Shown: positions 1-5,200 of the stretch, one piece after another
Layout: every line of letters begins with the position of its first letter
Position numbering within the stretch: the first letter of the stretch is position 1
The notes under the pieces: generated by a model
What the model was told of the DNA's origin: nothing
Seen by the model: the letters and a program-made list of their open reading frames with translations, nothing else
The model's database searches: none
Position numbers and translations under genes: made by a program
Assembly: GCA_014802705.1 (NCBI GenBank)
Contig: JAAVBR010000012.1
Span: forward strand, 1 to 10,221
From: a bacterium
GTDB taxonomy: Bacteria; Pseudomonadota; Alphaproteobacteria; Rs-D84
Direction of reading: 5' to 3'
DNA length: 10,221 nt

Positions 1-51
1 ATCTTTTAATTTTGGGTTAAAGGGTAATGATTTATAATTTACGACGTCTCT
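1..51 (-). other. Possible start of a DUF559 (Vsr-like) endonuclease module, cut by the window edge
   Basis: Past the palindromic repeat the open frame reads RDVVNYKSLPFNPKLKD. The block SLPFNPKLKD resembles the N-terminus of DUF559 proteins, which typically begin near Y/F-N-P-x-L-K followed by an arginine-rich helix. Base composition also shifts: these 51 bases are AT-rich and use AAA, TTA and AAT codons, unlike the GC-rich queA N-terminus. Only 17 residues are visible, so this is a similarity from family knowledge and not a domain identification. The alternative is that RDVVNY is a return to QueA sequence (QueA often has RDLPDY-like residues there), but the following residues do not support that. 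Confidence 0.35.
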
Positions 52-345
52 AACCACCCCGGCCTGCGGCCACCCCTCCAACGGAGGGGAACTTGGCTCA
101 TCCCCGCTCGGTGCAAAGTTCCCCTCTGCGGACGGCTGGACAGTTTCTTTTTCAATTGCGCTATTAAAAACGGTGCAAGGTTCCCCTCTGCGGAGGGGTG
201 GCCGCAGGCCGGGGTGGTCTTTTTTATTGGCCGGGGTGTCGGTATCGTCCCCCACGACCAACATACGGGATGCATCGCGGCGGTCCAAGGGACGCGACGC
301 GATCAATTCCGGCGGCAATTCAAAATCAAAATCCGATGTTCTCAT
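1..345 (-). CDS. queA: QueA N-terminus (tRNA epoxyqueuosine pathway), partial, interrupted in frame by a repeat
   Basis: QueA (S-adenosylmethionine:tRNA ribosyltransferase-isomerase) transfers and rearranges the ribosyl moiety of SAM onto 7-aminomethyl-7-deazaguanine in tRNA during queuosine synthesis. The first ~35 codons match the family N-terminus: MRTSDFDFELPPELIA, then RPLDRRDASRMLVV. QueA should continue with a stretch like RDLPDLLRPGDVLVFNDTRV, which is absent. Instead codons 43-98 are a palindromic repeat (53-218) translated in frame, and codons 99-115 read RDVVNYKSLPFNPKLKD. The frame has no stop down to position 1, so the 3' end is outside the window. The start ATG (345-343) overlaps the TGA of the preceding gene as ATGA, with an AAAGGG ribosome site just upstream inside that gene. 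QueA identity of the N-terminus is seen directly. Whether this is a disrupted queA, a gene tolerating an insert, or a fusion to a nuclease module cannot be decided here. Confidence 0.75.
   Translation of the reverse strand, partial: MRTSDFDFELPPELIASRPLDRRDASRMLVVGDDTDTPANKKDHPGLRPPLRRGEPCTVFNSAIEKETVQPSAEGNFAPSGDEPSSPPLEGWPQAGVVRDVVNYKSLPFNPKLKD
53..218. repeat. 166-bp element with 27-bp perfect terminal inverted repeats
   Basis: The left arm (53-79, beginning ACCACCCCGGCC) is the exact reverse complement of the right arm (192-218, ending GGCCGGGGTGGT). Each arm also carries a short hairpin at its inner end: CCCCTCC/GGAGGGG at 73-79/83-89, and CCCCTC/GAGGGG at 183-188/193-198. The ~110-bp interior holds a 24-bp direct repeat and an AT-rich centre (about 143-170). 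It looks like a MITE-like or palindromic repetitive element of the kind scattered in many bacterial genomes. No transposase lies inside it. It sits inside the queA reading frame and keeps that frame open. No clear long target-site duplication is visible at its edges. Confidence 0.85.
109..194. repeat. 24-bp direct repeat pair inside the palindromic element
   Basis: Positions 109-132 and 171-194 read CGGTGCAA(A/G)GTTCCCCTCTGCGGA with a single mismatch (117 versus 179), 62 bp apart. The first copy continues imperfectly toward the outer-arm sequence before diverging. This suggests the element is composite: a partial arm copy nested between two full inverted arms, by duplication or by insertion of one element into another. 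Confidence 0.8.
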
Positions 346-605
346 TTTACCCTTTGGGTCGGCATCATGTGCAAAATCCGGTCACGCGTCACCGTGGGCC
401 AGACAACCGTATCCGCCCGTGGCGCGGGCTGTGGCATTTCACGCACGTCGATTTTACGATTATTCCCCGCGGACATCGCTGTATCATAACCGGCCGACAC
501 ATAGGCCACCAACGCCGCGATTTCGGTACAAACCACAATACCCAGAACCACCGTCATCCCGATGGCATAAGTTTTTAATCCATCGTCATGTTTATTTTGA
601 CTCAT
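342..605 (-). CDS. Small membrane-anchored protein with the shared C-terminal tail (family member 4)
   Basis: An 87-residue protein of unrecognised family. A hydrophobic segment at about residues 12-38 (TYAIGMTVVLGIVVCTEIAA...) predicts one inner-membrane anchor, followed by a short polar region with a Pro-rich stretch (MPQPAPRAD). The last residues, TRDRILHMMPTQRVK, align with the tails of the three preceding genes (RDSIIRSMQEKVK) with one extra residue, so it appears to be a shortened, divergent paralogue. It starts 1 nt after the TAA of the gene upstream (TAAGATG junction), with its ribosome site AAGGTG inside that gene's last codons. Its own stop overlaps the queA start as ATGA. The operon position supports it being translated. 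The function is unknown. Confidence 0.7.
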   Translation of the reverse strand: MSQNKHDDGLKTYAIGMTVVLGIVVCTEIAALVAYVSAGYDTAMSAGNNRKIDVREMPQPAPRADTVVWPTVTRDRILHMMPTQRVK

Positions 606-654
606 CTTACTTCACCTTTTCCTGCATGCTGCGGATGATGCTGTCACGTTTGAC
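603..654. repeat. Tail/junction direct repeat, copy A
   Basis: 52 bp covering the start codon of one gene, the 1-nt junction, and the tail codons of the gene before it. It matches 1075-1126 at 48 of 52 positions, and all four differences are transitions. A third, more divergent copy is at 1481-1532. Confidence 0.8.
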
Positions 655-1077
655 AGTTTCGTGGTTCAGTTTTTTCTTGATATCCACAATCCCCACCACA
701 GAAATACCATCGGATTTTGGTGGCAACGGTCGATATATATCATCCCGGTCACCAATCAGGGTATCCCCCACCGAAATATAATTATACACCAATGAATCCA
801 CCGCAGACCGTCGATTAAACAACAGGGTATCATTTGCGTTTTTATCCCAAACGGGCGTGTATGTAATCCGGCCATTTTTCTTAGACCGAACAACAAATTC
901 CGATTTTAATTTGGAATTTTTTTGTCGTTCTTGTTTAAATTTTCCTCCTGCATAATCGATAAAGAGTAAGGTTCCACCTACAAAAAGAATAGCCAAAGCC
1001 ACAGACCCACCTATAGTCCAGACCAATTTCCTATCTTCCTGTTTTTTAATTTCGTCCTTTTCTAAGTATTCGCTCAT
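607..1077 (-). CDS. Small single-pass membrane protein with shared C-terminal tail (family member 3)
   Basis: A 156-residue protein of unrecognised family. A charged N-terminus (MSEYLEKDEIKKQEDRK) precedes one membrane helix at about 20-43 (LVWTIGGSVALAILFVGGTLLF) and a basic, Lys-rich juxtamembrane stretch, consistent with a cytoplasmic N-terminus and an exported C-terminal domain. The soluble part follows the pattern of its two upstream neighbours: FVVRSKKNGRITYTPV corresponds to YIVxDKxDNKxxYHPI, and SVGDTLIG to the conserved GDTIxG block. It ends in TVKRDSIIRSMQEKVK. It begins 1 nt after the stop of the upstream gene with AAGGTG as ribosome site. The paralogy is seen in the sequence; the function is unknown. 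Confidence 0.8.
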   Translation of the reverse strand: MSEYLEKDEIKKQEDRKLVWTIGGSVALAILFVGGTLLFIDYAGGKFKQERQKNSKLKSEFVVRSKKNGRITYTPVWDKNANDTLLFNRRSAVDSLVYNYISVGDTLIGDRDDIYRPLPPKSDGISVVGIVDIKKKLNHETVKRDSIIRSMQEKVK

Positions 1078-1126
1078 CTTACTTCACCTTTTCTTGCATG
1101 CTGTGGATGATGCTGTCGCGTTTGGC
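1075..1126. repeat. Tail/junction direct repeat, copy B
   Basis: Near-identical to 603-654. The match is much stronger than between the bodies of the two genes, which suggests either recent duplication of this module or local gene conversion. Confidence 0.8.
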
Positions 1127-1483
1127 GATTTCGCGGTCACGTTTGGCATTTTTCAAAACCGTATTGTAATATTTCCCATTTAGCCGGGATATTGTCGATC
1201 TGGGGAAAAAGCCACATTGAAACCCTGGTTTCGCCATAACCTCGTCCAGATACGTATGTGGTCCTTCTATGGTATCCCCAACCCGGATATAAGGATAAAA
1301 ATTACCTGTCGATTCTGGCAAACTATCAAACGACATCACGTGCAAATCCGTCGAATCTTCAATCGGATGATAAACAATTTTATTATCCGCCTTGTCCGTG
1401 ACGATATAAGACTTTTCAAATTCCCCGCATGCCGCCAGCATCATTCCGGCAATCAATGTTTTGATTAAATATTTTGTGTTCAT
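1079..1483 (-). CDS. Small predicted lipoprotein with shared C-terminal tail (family member 2)
   Basis: A 134-residue protein of unrecognised family. The N-terminus MNTKYLIKTLIAGMMLAACG is a lipoprotein signal peptide with lipobox LAAC (Cys19), so the mature protein should be lipid-anchored. The domain has the family blocks YIVTDKADNKIVYHPI (about residues 26-41), then FYPYIRVGDTIEG. It ends in a basic helix, KRDREIAKRDSIIHSMQEKVK. It is closest to the upstream paralogue at 1485-1886 in the central domain, but closest to the downstream paralogue (607-1077) in the DNA of its tail. The start lies 1 nt after the upstream stop, with AAAGGT as ribosome site. The function is unknown; one family switching between a lipid anchor and a transmembrane anchor suggests a role at the envelope. 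Confidence 0.8.
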   Translation of the reverse strand: MNTKYLIKTLIAGMMLAACGEFEKSYIVTDKADNKIVYHPIEDSTDLHVMSFDSLPESTGNFYPYIRVGDTIEGPHTYLDEVMAKPGFQCGFFPRSTISRLNGKYYNTVLKNAKRDREIAKRDSIIHSMQEKVK

Positions 1484-1532
1484 CTTATTTTACCTTTTGT
1501 TGCATACTGCGAATAATACTGTCGCGGCGGAC
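1481..1532. repeat. Tail/junction direct repeat, copy C (divergent)
   Basis: Same arrangement (start codon, 1-nt gap, stop codon, tail codons) as the copies at 603-654 and 1075-1126, with more substitutions, mainly T for C. It encodes SIIRSMQQKVK. Confidence 0.65.
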
Positions 1533-1886
1533 GGTTTCGTTTAATTGTTCCAAATCCTTGCCATTCAGGGCAATAATGGTTGAATAGTACATATTAAGAC
1601 GCAACATGCGCAAGCGTTCCGGCGCGATCAATTCATCCATGTGCCGTTTTGGACCTGTTATCGTATCCCCAGCACGGATAAATGGGTAAAATCCGTCGGC
1701 TTTTTTAAAAACCATCACATGTATCTCTTCTGGCTTTCCAATCGGATGATAAAGGACTTTGTTGTCTGTTTTGTCCAGGACGATATAATCTTCCTTTTTC
1801 GGTTCTGTTAACCATGCCAGAAACGCAACCAGCATGGCCTGCGCCAATACAGATAGCAAAATATCCCTTAAAACCTTGTCTTTCAT
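1485..1886 (-). CDS. Small membrane-anchored protein with shared C-terminal tail (family member 1)
   Basis: A 133-residue protein of unrecognised family. One hydrophobic segment at about residues 8-26 (DILLSVLAQAMLVAFLAWL) is an uncleaved anchor or signal sequence. The following domain carries YIVLDKTDNKVLYHPI and GFYPFIRAGDTITG, both shared with the downstream paralogue, and the protein ends in NETVRRDSIIRSMQQKVK. The ATG overlaps the era stop codon (ATGA), and a GGAG ribosome site lies inside the last era codons, so it is probably translationally coupled to era. Nothing in it suggests an enzyme. The function is unknown. Confidence 0.8.
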   Translation of the reverse strand: MKDKVLRDILLSVLAQAMLVAFLAWLTEPKKEDYIVLDKTDNKVLYHPIGKPEEIHVMVFKKADGFYPFIRAGDTITGPKRHMDELIAPERLRMLRLNMYYSTIIALNGKDLEQLNETVRRDSIIRSMQQKVK

Positions 1887-2776
1887 TTTTTAAACTCCAA
1901 TCCTTGGTCGGTATAGTTTTCGGCTTTATTCTCCCAATCCGGTTCCACACGCACAAATAAATGCAGGCGCGCGTTCACCCCCCACTGGTCTTGGATGTCA
2001 TGACGGGCGGCGGTTCCAATTTGCTTTAATTGTTCGCCCCCGCGGCCAATCACAATCTTTTTATGGGCGTCGTTTTGGACAACGATTTTTTGATAGATAT
2101 CCAAGACCCCATCCGCATCCACATCGACCTGTTCCGTCACGACATTGATGTGATATGGTAATTCTTGGTGGATATATTTATAAACCTTTTCCCGTGTCAG
2201 TTCGGCCAGGTATAATTCATCCGGCACGTCCACCGCGTCTGCGTCATGAAACAAATACGGTGATTCCGGCATCACAGCGGCAAGCGCATCCAGCATCCCC
2301 ACCACCCCGTCGTTTTTTAACGCCGAAATCATAAAGATGTCCCGCCAATCGGCCATACCCGACAGTTCCGCCACAATGGGCAGCAAATTTGGCTTCGCCA
2401 CCGCATCCACCTTGTTCAATGCGACAAACAGGTTCGACCGGTCTTTGATTTTTTCCACCAAGCCCCGGATGGTGTCGGTAATGCCCTTGGTGGCATCCAT
2501 AATCAGTAAAATTGCGTCCGCATCCCCCACCGCGTCCATGGCGGCGCCCACCATCGCCCGGTCCAGCCGGCGTTTGGGTTTAAACACGCCCGGGGTATCG
2601 ACAAAAATCAGTTGCCGGTCGCCCACCATTTTCACGGCACGCAGGCGGGTCCGCGTGGTCTGCACCTTGTGCGAGACAATGGACACTTTCCGCCCCATAA
2701 TTTGGTTTAACAATGTGCTTTTGCCCGCGTTCGTCGGGCCGATAATGGCCACAAAGCCAGAGTAAGTCTTTTCCAT
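1883..2776 (-). CDS. era: GTPase Era, 16S rRNA/30S subunit maturation
   Basis: Era binds the 3' end of 16S rRNA through its KH domain and couples GTP hydrolysis to 30S maturation. The G-domain motifs are in order: G1 GPTNAGKS, a switch region with QTTRTR, G3 DTPG, G4 NKVD and G5 SALK. The C-terminal KH domain has the RNA-binding loop in VIGRGGEQLKQIG. The length (about 297 residues) is typical. The start is uncertain. The ATG at 2776-2774 gives MEKTYSGFVAIIG, the usual family start, but a G-rich block sits almost against it. An in-frame GTG at 2785 adds three residues and has a weak GGTG ribosome site. era is the first gene of a minus-strand operon leading through the small-protein family to queA. 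Its 3' end overlaps the next gene as ATGA. No convincing promoter with a consensus -35 was found upstream. Confidence 0.97.
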   Translation of the reverse strand: MEKTYSGFVAIIGPTNAGKSTLLNQIMGRKVSIVSHKVQTTRTRLRAVKMVGDRQLIFVDTPGVFKPKRRLDRAMVGAAMDAVGDADAILLIMDATKGITDTIRGLVEKIKDRSNLFVALNKVDAVAKPNLLPIVAELSGMADWRDIFMISALKNDGVVGMLDALAAVMPESPYLFHDADAVDVPDELYLAELTREKVYKYIHQELPYHINVVTEQVDVDADGVLDIYQKIVVQNDAHKKIVIGRGGEQLKQIGTAARHDIQDQWGVNARLHLFVRVEPDWENKAENYTDQGLEFKK

Positions 2777-2819
2777 ACCCCGCACAATAGCACACCAAAA
2801 CCAAAAGTGAACAAAAATC

Positions 2820-2848
2820 TTGCAAATGGGGCCGGCGGGCTTTATACT
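2820..2848 (+). promoter_or_regulatory. Sigma70-type promoter for the MazG-like/dCMP deaminase pair
   Basis: TTGCAA (2820-2825), a 17-bp spacer, then TATACT (2843-2848). This places the start of transcription about 40 nt before the ATG at 2895. It lies in the intergenic region with divergent era. Confidence 0.7.
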
Positions 2849-2894
2849 GGGGGCGTACGGGGACAGACAGAGAGAGTTTTAGGACACAAAAGTC

Positions 2895-3620
2895 ATGTAT
2901 CTGTCGCGTCAAAACGCCATTCGTGCCAAAAACCTGAGCCAGCATTTACTGGCCCTGAATGGCTGGGCCGACCAATTTACCCAGGTTAAAAAATATCTGA
3001 ACAAATATTCCGTCACCGTCGATGATTACAGTATCAATGGCATCGGTCTGGCGACCAAGACACCGGATTTAATCCGGGCGATTGTGAATGTGTTGCTGGT
3101 GTCCTATCACTTGGTCAATCACCTGCATATTCGGCCGCGCGACATGGTACGGGTGGGCTTTACCGGGTACACCGTGGGGAACCGCCCCATGTCGCCCAAA
3201 ATCCCCCGCGTGTATCAGCGTTTGTTTAACGCGACCTATACCCCGCCGACGCCAATGTCCCGGGCATCCGTTGTCCACGAATTGGATCAAACAGCGCGCC
3301 AGGTTTTGGATCGCCAAACCGAACGCCTGGGCAATCGGGAAACCGCCCTGCGCTTTCAACTGTGTATCGCCAGCGAAGAGGCCGGCGAACTGTCCAAGGA
3401 AATTTCAAAATATTATCGCCTGGCCCTGACGCACCAGGACGATGCCCTGGGCACCGCCCGGGACCAGATTATCGACGAATTGTTCGATACGATGTACACC
3501 ATTCGCTATGTCTTGATCAGTGCAAACATCACCGCGCGCGAGATCAACGATTTTGCCCGCCTGCACATTCCGCATGTCTGGGCGGCCCATGTTGCCGATA
3601 AATTACACAAGGAGAAATAA
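2895..3620 (+). CDS. MazG-like NTP pyrophosphohydrolase with an uncharacterised N-terminal domain
   Basis: A 241-residue protein. The C-terminal ~95 residues carry the all-alpha NTP pyrophosphohydrolase signature: EEAGE at 161-165 (EExxE) and ELFD at 195-198 (ExxD). These acidic residues coordinate Mg2+ in MazG and dimeric dUTPase/dCTPase-type enzymes that convert an NTP to NMP and pyrophosphate. Residues 1-130 are mostly helical, with a segment PDLIRAIVNVLLVSYHLVNH and then RVGFTGYTVGNRPMSPKIP, and I do not recognise them. The ATG has AGGA (2881-2884) upstream at normal spacing. The next gene starts 2 nt after the stop, with AAGGAG (3610-3615) inside this gene, so the two are co-translated. 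The neighbour is a deoxycytidylate deaminase type, so a dCTP/dUTP-directed activity is a reasonable inference, but the substrate cannot be read from the sequence. Confidence 0.75.
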   Translation: MYLSRQNAIRAKNLSQHLLALNGWADQFTQVKKYLNKYSVTVDDYSINGIGLATKTPDLIRAIVNVLLVSYHLVNHLHIRPRDMVRVGFTGYTVGNRPMSPKIPRVYQRLFNATYTPPTPMSRASVVHELDQTARQVLDRQTERLGNRETALRFQLCIASEEAGELSKEISKYYRLALTHQDDALGTARDQIIDELFDTMYTIRYVLISANITAREINDFARLHIPHVWAAHVADKLHKEK

Positions 3621-3622
3621 AC

Positions 3623-4195
3623 ATGAACAACCCGCAAATCAACATCGATTGGGACGCCATCTTTATGACCATGGCCTTTGCCGCGGCGCGCGCATCCCGG
3701 TGCGTATCCCGCAACGTGGGCGTCGTCATCACCCAGGATAACCACGTCATCGCCACGGGCGCCAACAACACCCCGGCCGATACCACCAAGTGCGATGCCT
3801 TGTTCCCGCCCAAGACAGATCCGAAATTCAACCGGGGCGAACATCACGAATTTTCCAATGATCACGAGGTGCACGCCGAAATGAACGCTATGCTCTCTCT
3901 GTTGGGGCGCGGTGGGTATGATTTGCGACGCGCCACGCTGTATTCAACCTTAAAGCCATGCGCCAACTGCCTGAAACATATCATAGAGGTCGGAATTCCC
4001 CGCGTCGTCTATGCCGAAGATTATGATTTGGGCGGATACGGCCCCTATATGAATCGCATGATTTTCGAAAGCGATATTCAATTGGAATACAAGCCGATTT
4101 TGAACGAAGACCTGTTGGTCAAAACGGCCCTGGACATCAACCACGCGAACGAGATTTATGCCCAAATCATCAAAAATCAAAAAACACGGCAATAA
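3623..4195 (+). CDS. dCMP deaminase-type zinc-dependent deaminase
   Basis: A 190-residue cytidine/deoxycytidylate deaminase-fold protein. Zinc ligands and the catalytic Glu are visible: HAEMNAM at 84-90 (His84 ligand, Glu86 proton shuttle) and PCANC at 112-116 (Cys113, Cys116). The N-terminal part has RNVGVVI...NHVIATGANNTP followed by Cys57, the layout of dCMP deaminases (ComEB/T4 type) rather than tRNA adenosine deaminase TadA. dCMP deaminase makes dUMP for thymidylate synthesis. A MazG-like pyrophosphohydrolase directly upstream in the same transcript could supply dCMP from dCTP, or clear dUTP. The ~30-residue C-terminal extension after the catalytic core is not recognised. A strong AAGGAG ribosome site precedes the ATG, and transcription ends at the adjacent hairpin. 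Riboflavin-type or cytosine-type deaminases are less likely. Confidence 0.85.
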   Translation: MNNPQINIDWDAIFMTMAFAAARASRCVSRNVGVVITQDNHVIATGANNTPADTTKCDALFPPKTDPKFNRGEHHEFSNDHEVHAEMNAMLSLLGRGGYDLRRATLYSTLKPCANCLKHIIEVGIPRVVYAEDYDLGGYGPYMNRMIFESDIQLEYKPILNEDLLVKTALDINHANEIYAQIIKNQKTRQ

Positions 4196-4223
4196 AAAAT
4201 CCCCCATTCGGGGGATTTTTTTT
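4194..4223. terminator. Bidirectional intrinsic terminator between dCMP deaminase and rlpA
   Basis: Perfect 12-bp stem AAAAAATCCCCC/GGGGGATTTTTT (4194-4205/4210-4221) with loop ATTC, followed by more T. The A and T flanks make it work on both strands for these convergent genes. It overlaps the stop codon of the deaminase gene and touches the rlpA stop. Confidence 0.92.
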
Positions 4224-5136
4224 AGATACTGTCCGGATTGACCCAGCGGCCGTTCTTTAACAGGCCCGGCGCCATACCTTCGCTGCTGCGCAGGTTGTCA
4301 ATCACGTGGCGCGCCTTTTGCGCATCCAGGTCAACAATACGCACCTTGTACATATCGCCTTCTTTGACCACGGTCGCATCGCCATAGGGTTTCATCCGAT
4401 TGGCCAAGGCATCCGCACTATCCTGGGCATAGAATGCGGCGATTTGCACGCTGTATTCGCCCGCCGGGGCGGCCGGTGTGGGTGTCGCCACCGGGGCCGG
4501 TGTCGGTTCAGCCACAACAGTTTCCTGGACGGTTTCGGTCACAGTTTCTGTTTCGGTCATCGGTGTCGCCACAAATGTCCCGGTTGTCCCCAGGGTCGCG
4601 TTCTTGACCGCGATGGTCTGATCCGGCAAGACCTGGACCTGGATCTTGGTCTGGCCGTTCATGCCGATTTTACGCGCGGCGGCCGGCGACAGATCCATAA
4701 TACGTGTGTTCACAAACGGCCCACGGTTGTTGATACGCACCACAACCGAATTGCCGTTGTCCAGATTGGTCACCCGGGCAATCGTCGGCAGGGGCAACGT
4801 CTTGCTGGTGGCGACCATTTGCGCCACGTCAAAGGTTTCGCCATTGCTGGTCTTGGCGCCGTTTAATTCCGACGGAATAATGCCGGCAATCCCCGTCTGG
4901 TTATAAGTCAAATCTTCGCCGGGGATATATTGAATATCTTCGACTTTGTATGCACTGCCCACATAATACTTGGGGGCGGCGGCCATCAAATAGGCGTTGT
5001 TTAACGACTGATCATCCACGGTGACCAGCGTTTCTTCGCCAAAACCATCCGTGCCGTAATCGGCGCTGCTGCTGCCGGTGCCGGTGCATCCGGCGACCAG
5101 GGCGGTCAAGACAGCCAATGAAACAATTTTTTTCAT
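4222..5136 (-). CDS. rlpA: RlpA-family lipoprotein with DPBB and SPOR domains, divergent active site
   Basis: RlpA proteins are septal lytic transglycosylases that cut glycan strands stripped of peptides; the SPOR domain brings them to the division site. This 304-residue protein starts at ATG 5136-5134 (GGAG upstream), giving a lipoprotein signal with lipobox VAGC (Cys17). A longer upstream frame has no such support. The double-psi beta-barrel (about 81-172) has TLPLPTIARVTNLDNG, VRINNRGPF and RIMDLSPAAARKIGM. A Thr/Pro/Ala linker (about 190-225) leads to a SPOR domain (about 226-300). Compared with the family, the ASWYG block is replaced by AGIIPS. Glu100 and Asp148 match catalytic acids described for Pseudomonas RlpA, but the His expected 11 residues after the Glu is Ser111. 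The enzyme may be altered or only bind glycan. It has its own promoter, downstream of the murJ terminator. Confidence 0.88.
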   Translation of the reverse strand: MKKIVSLAVLTALVAGCTGTGSSSADYGTDGFGEETLVTVDDQSLNNAYLMAAAPKYYVGSAYKVEDIQYIPGEDLTYNQTGIAGIIPSELNGAKTSNGETFDVAQMVATSKTLPLPTIARVTNLDNGNSVVVRINNRGPFVNTRIMDLSPAAARKIGMNGQTKIQVQVLPDQTIAVKNATLGTTGTFVATPMTETETVTETVQETVVAEPTPAPVATPTPAAPAGEYSVQIAAFYAQDSADALANRMKPYGDATVVKEGDMYKVRIVDLDAQKARHVIDNLRSSEGMAPGLLKNGRWVNPDSI

Positions 5137-5165
5137 ATGAAACTCCTTACATTCCGTATACGTGG

Positions 5166-5194
5166 ATTTTATCATAAAAAAAGGGGTGATACAA
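5166..5194 (-). promoter_or_regulatory. Putative rlpA promoter
   Basis: On the minus strand TTGTAT (5194-5189), a 17-bp spacer, then TAAAAT (5171-5166), about 30 nt before the rlpA ATG. It overlaps the murJ terminator hairpin, so end of one transcript and start of the next share the same bases. Confidence 0.5.
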
Positions 5195-5200
5195 CCCCTA
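5176..5200 (-). terminator. Intrinsic terminator of murJ
   Basis: On the minus strand a 6-bp stem AGGGGT/ACCCCT (5199-5194/5187-5182) with a 6-nt loop is followed by a run of seven T (5182-5176). The hairpin includes two bases of the murJ stop codon. Confidence 0.75.

Noticed and set aside
53..218. CRISPR-like array from the repeated GC-rich blocks
   Set aside because: Only two direct copies plus inverted arms, with no regular spacer series; the structure is an inverted-repeat element.
39..275. Minus-strand 78-codon frame inside the palindromic repeat
   Set aside because: It is out of frame with the QueA N-terminus that clearly reads through the same bases and has no ribosome site; its residues are just the repeat translated in another frame.
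173..781. Plus-strand open frame of 202 codons across the repeat and the small-protein genes
   Set aside because: It is antisense to the queA start and to two coupled operon genes with ribosome sites, begins inside the palindromic repeat, and its product is low-complexity with no recognisable domain.
4306..4866. 186-codon plus-strand frame antisense to rlpA
   Set aside because: The rlpA strand has clear DPBB and SPOR domains; the antisense product is a His/Arg-rich shadow typical of GC-rich coding DNA.
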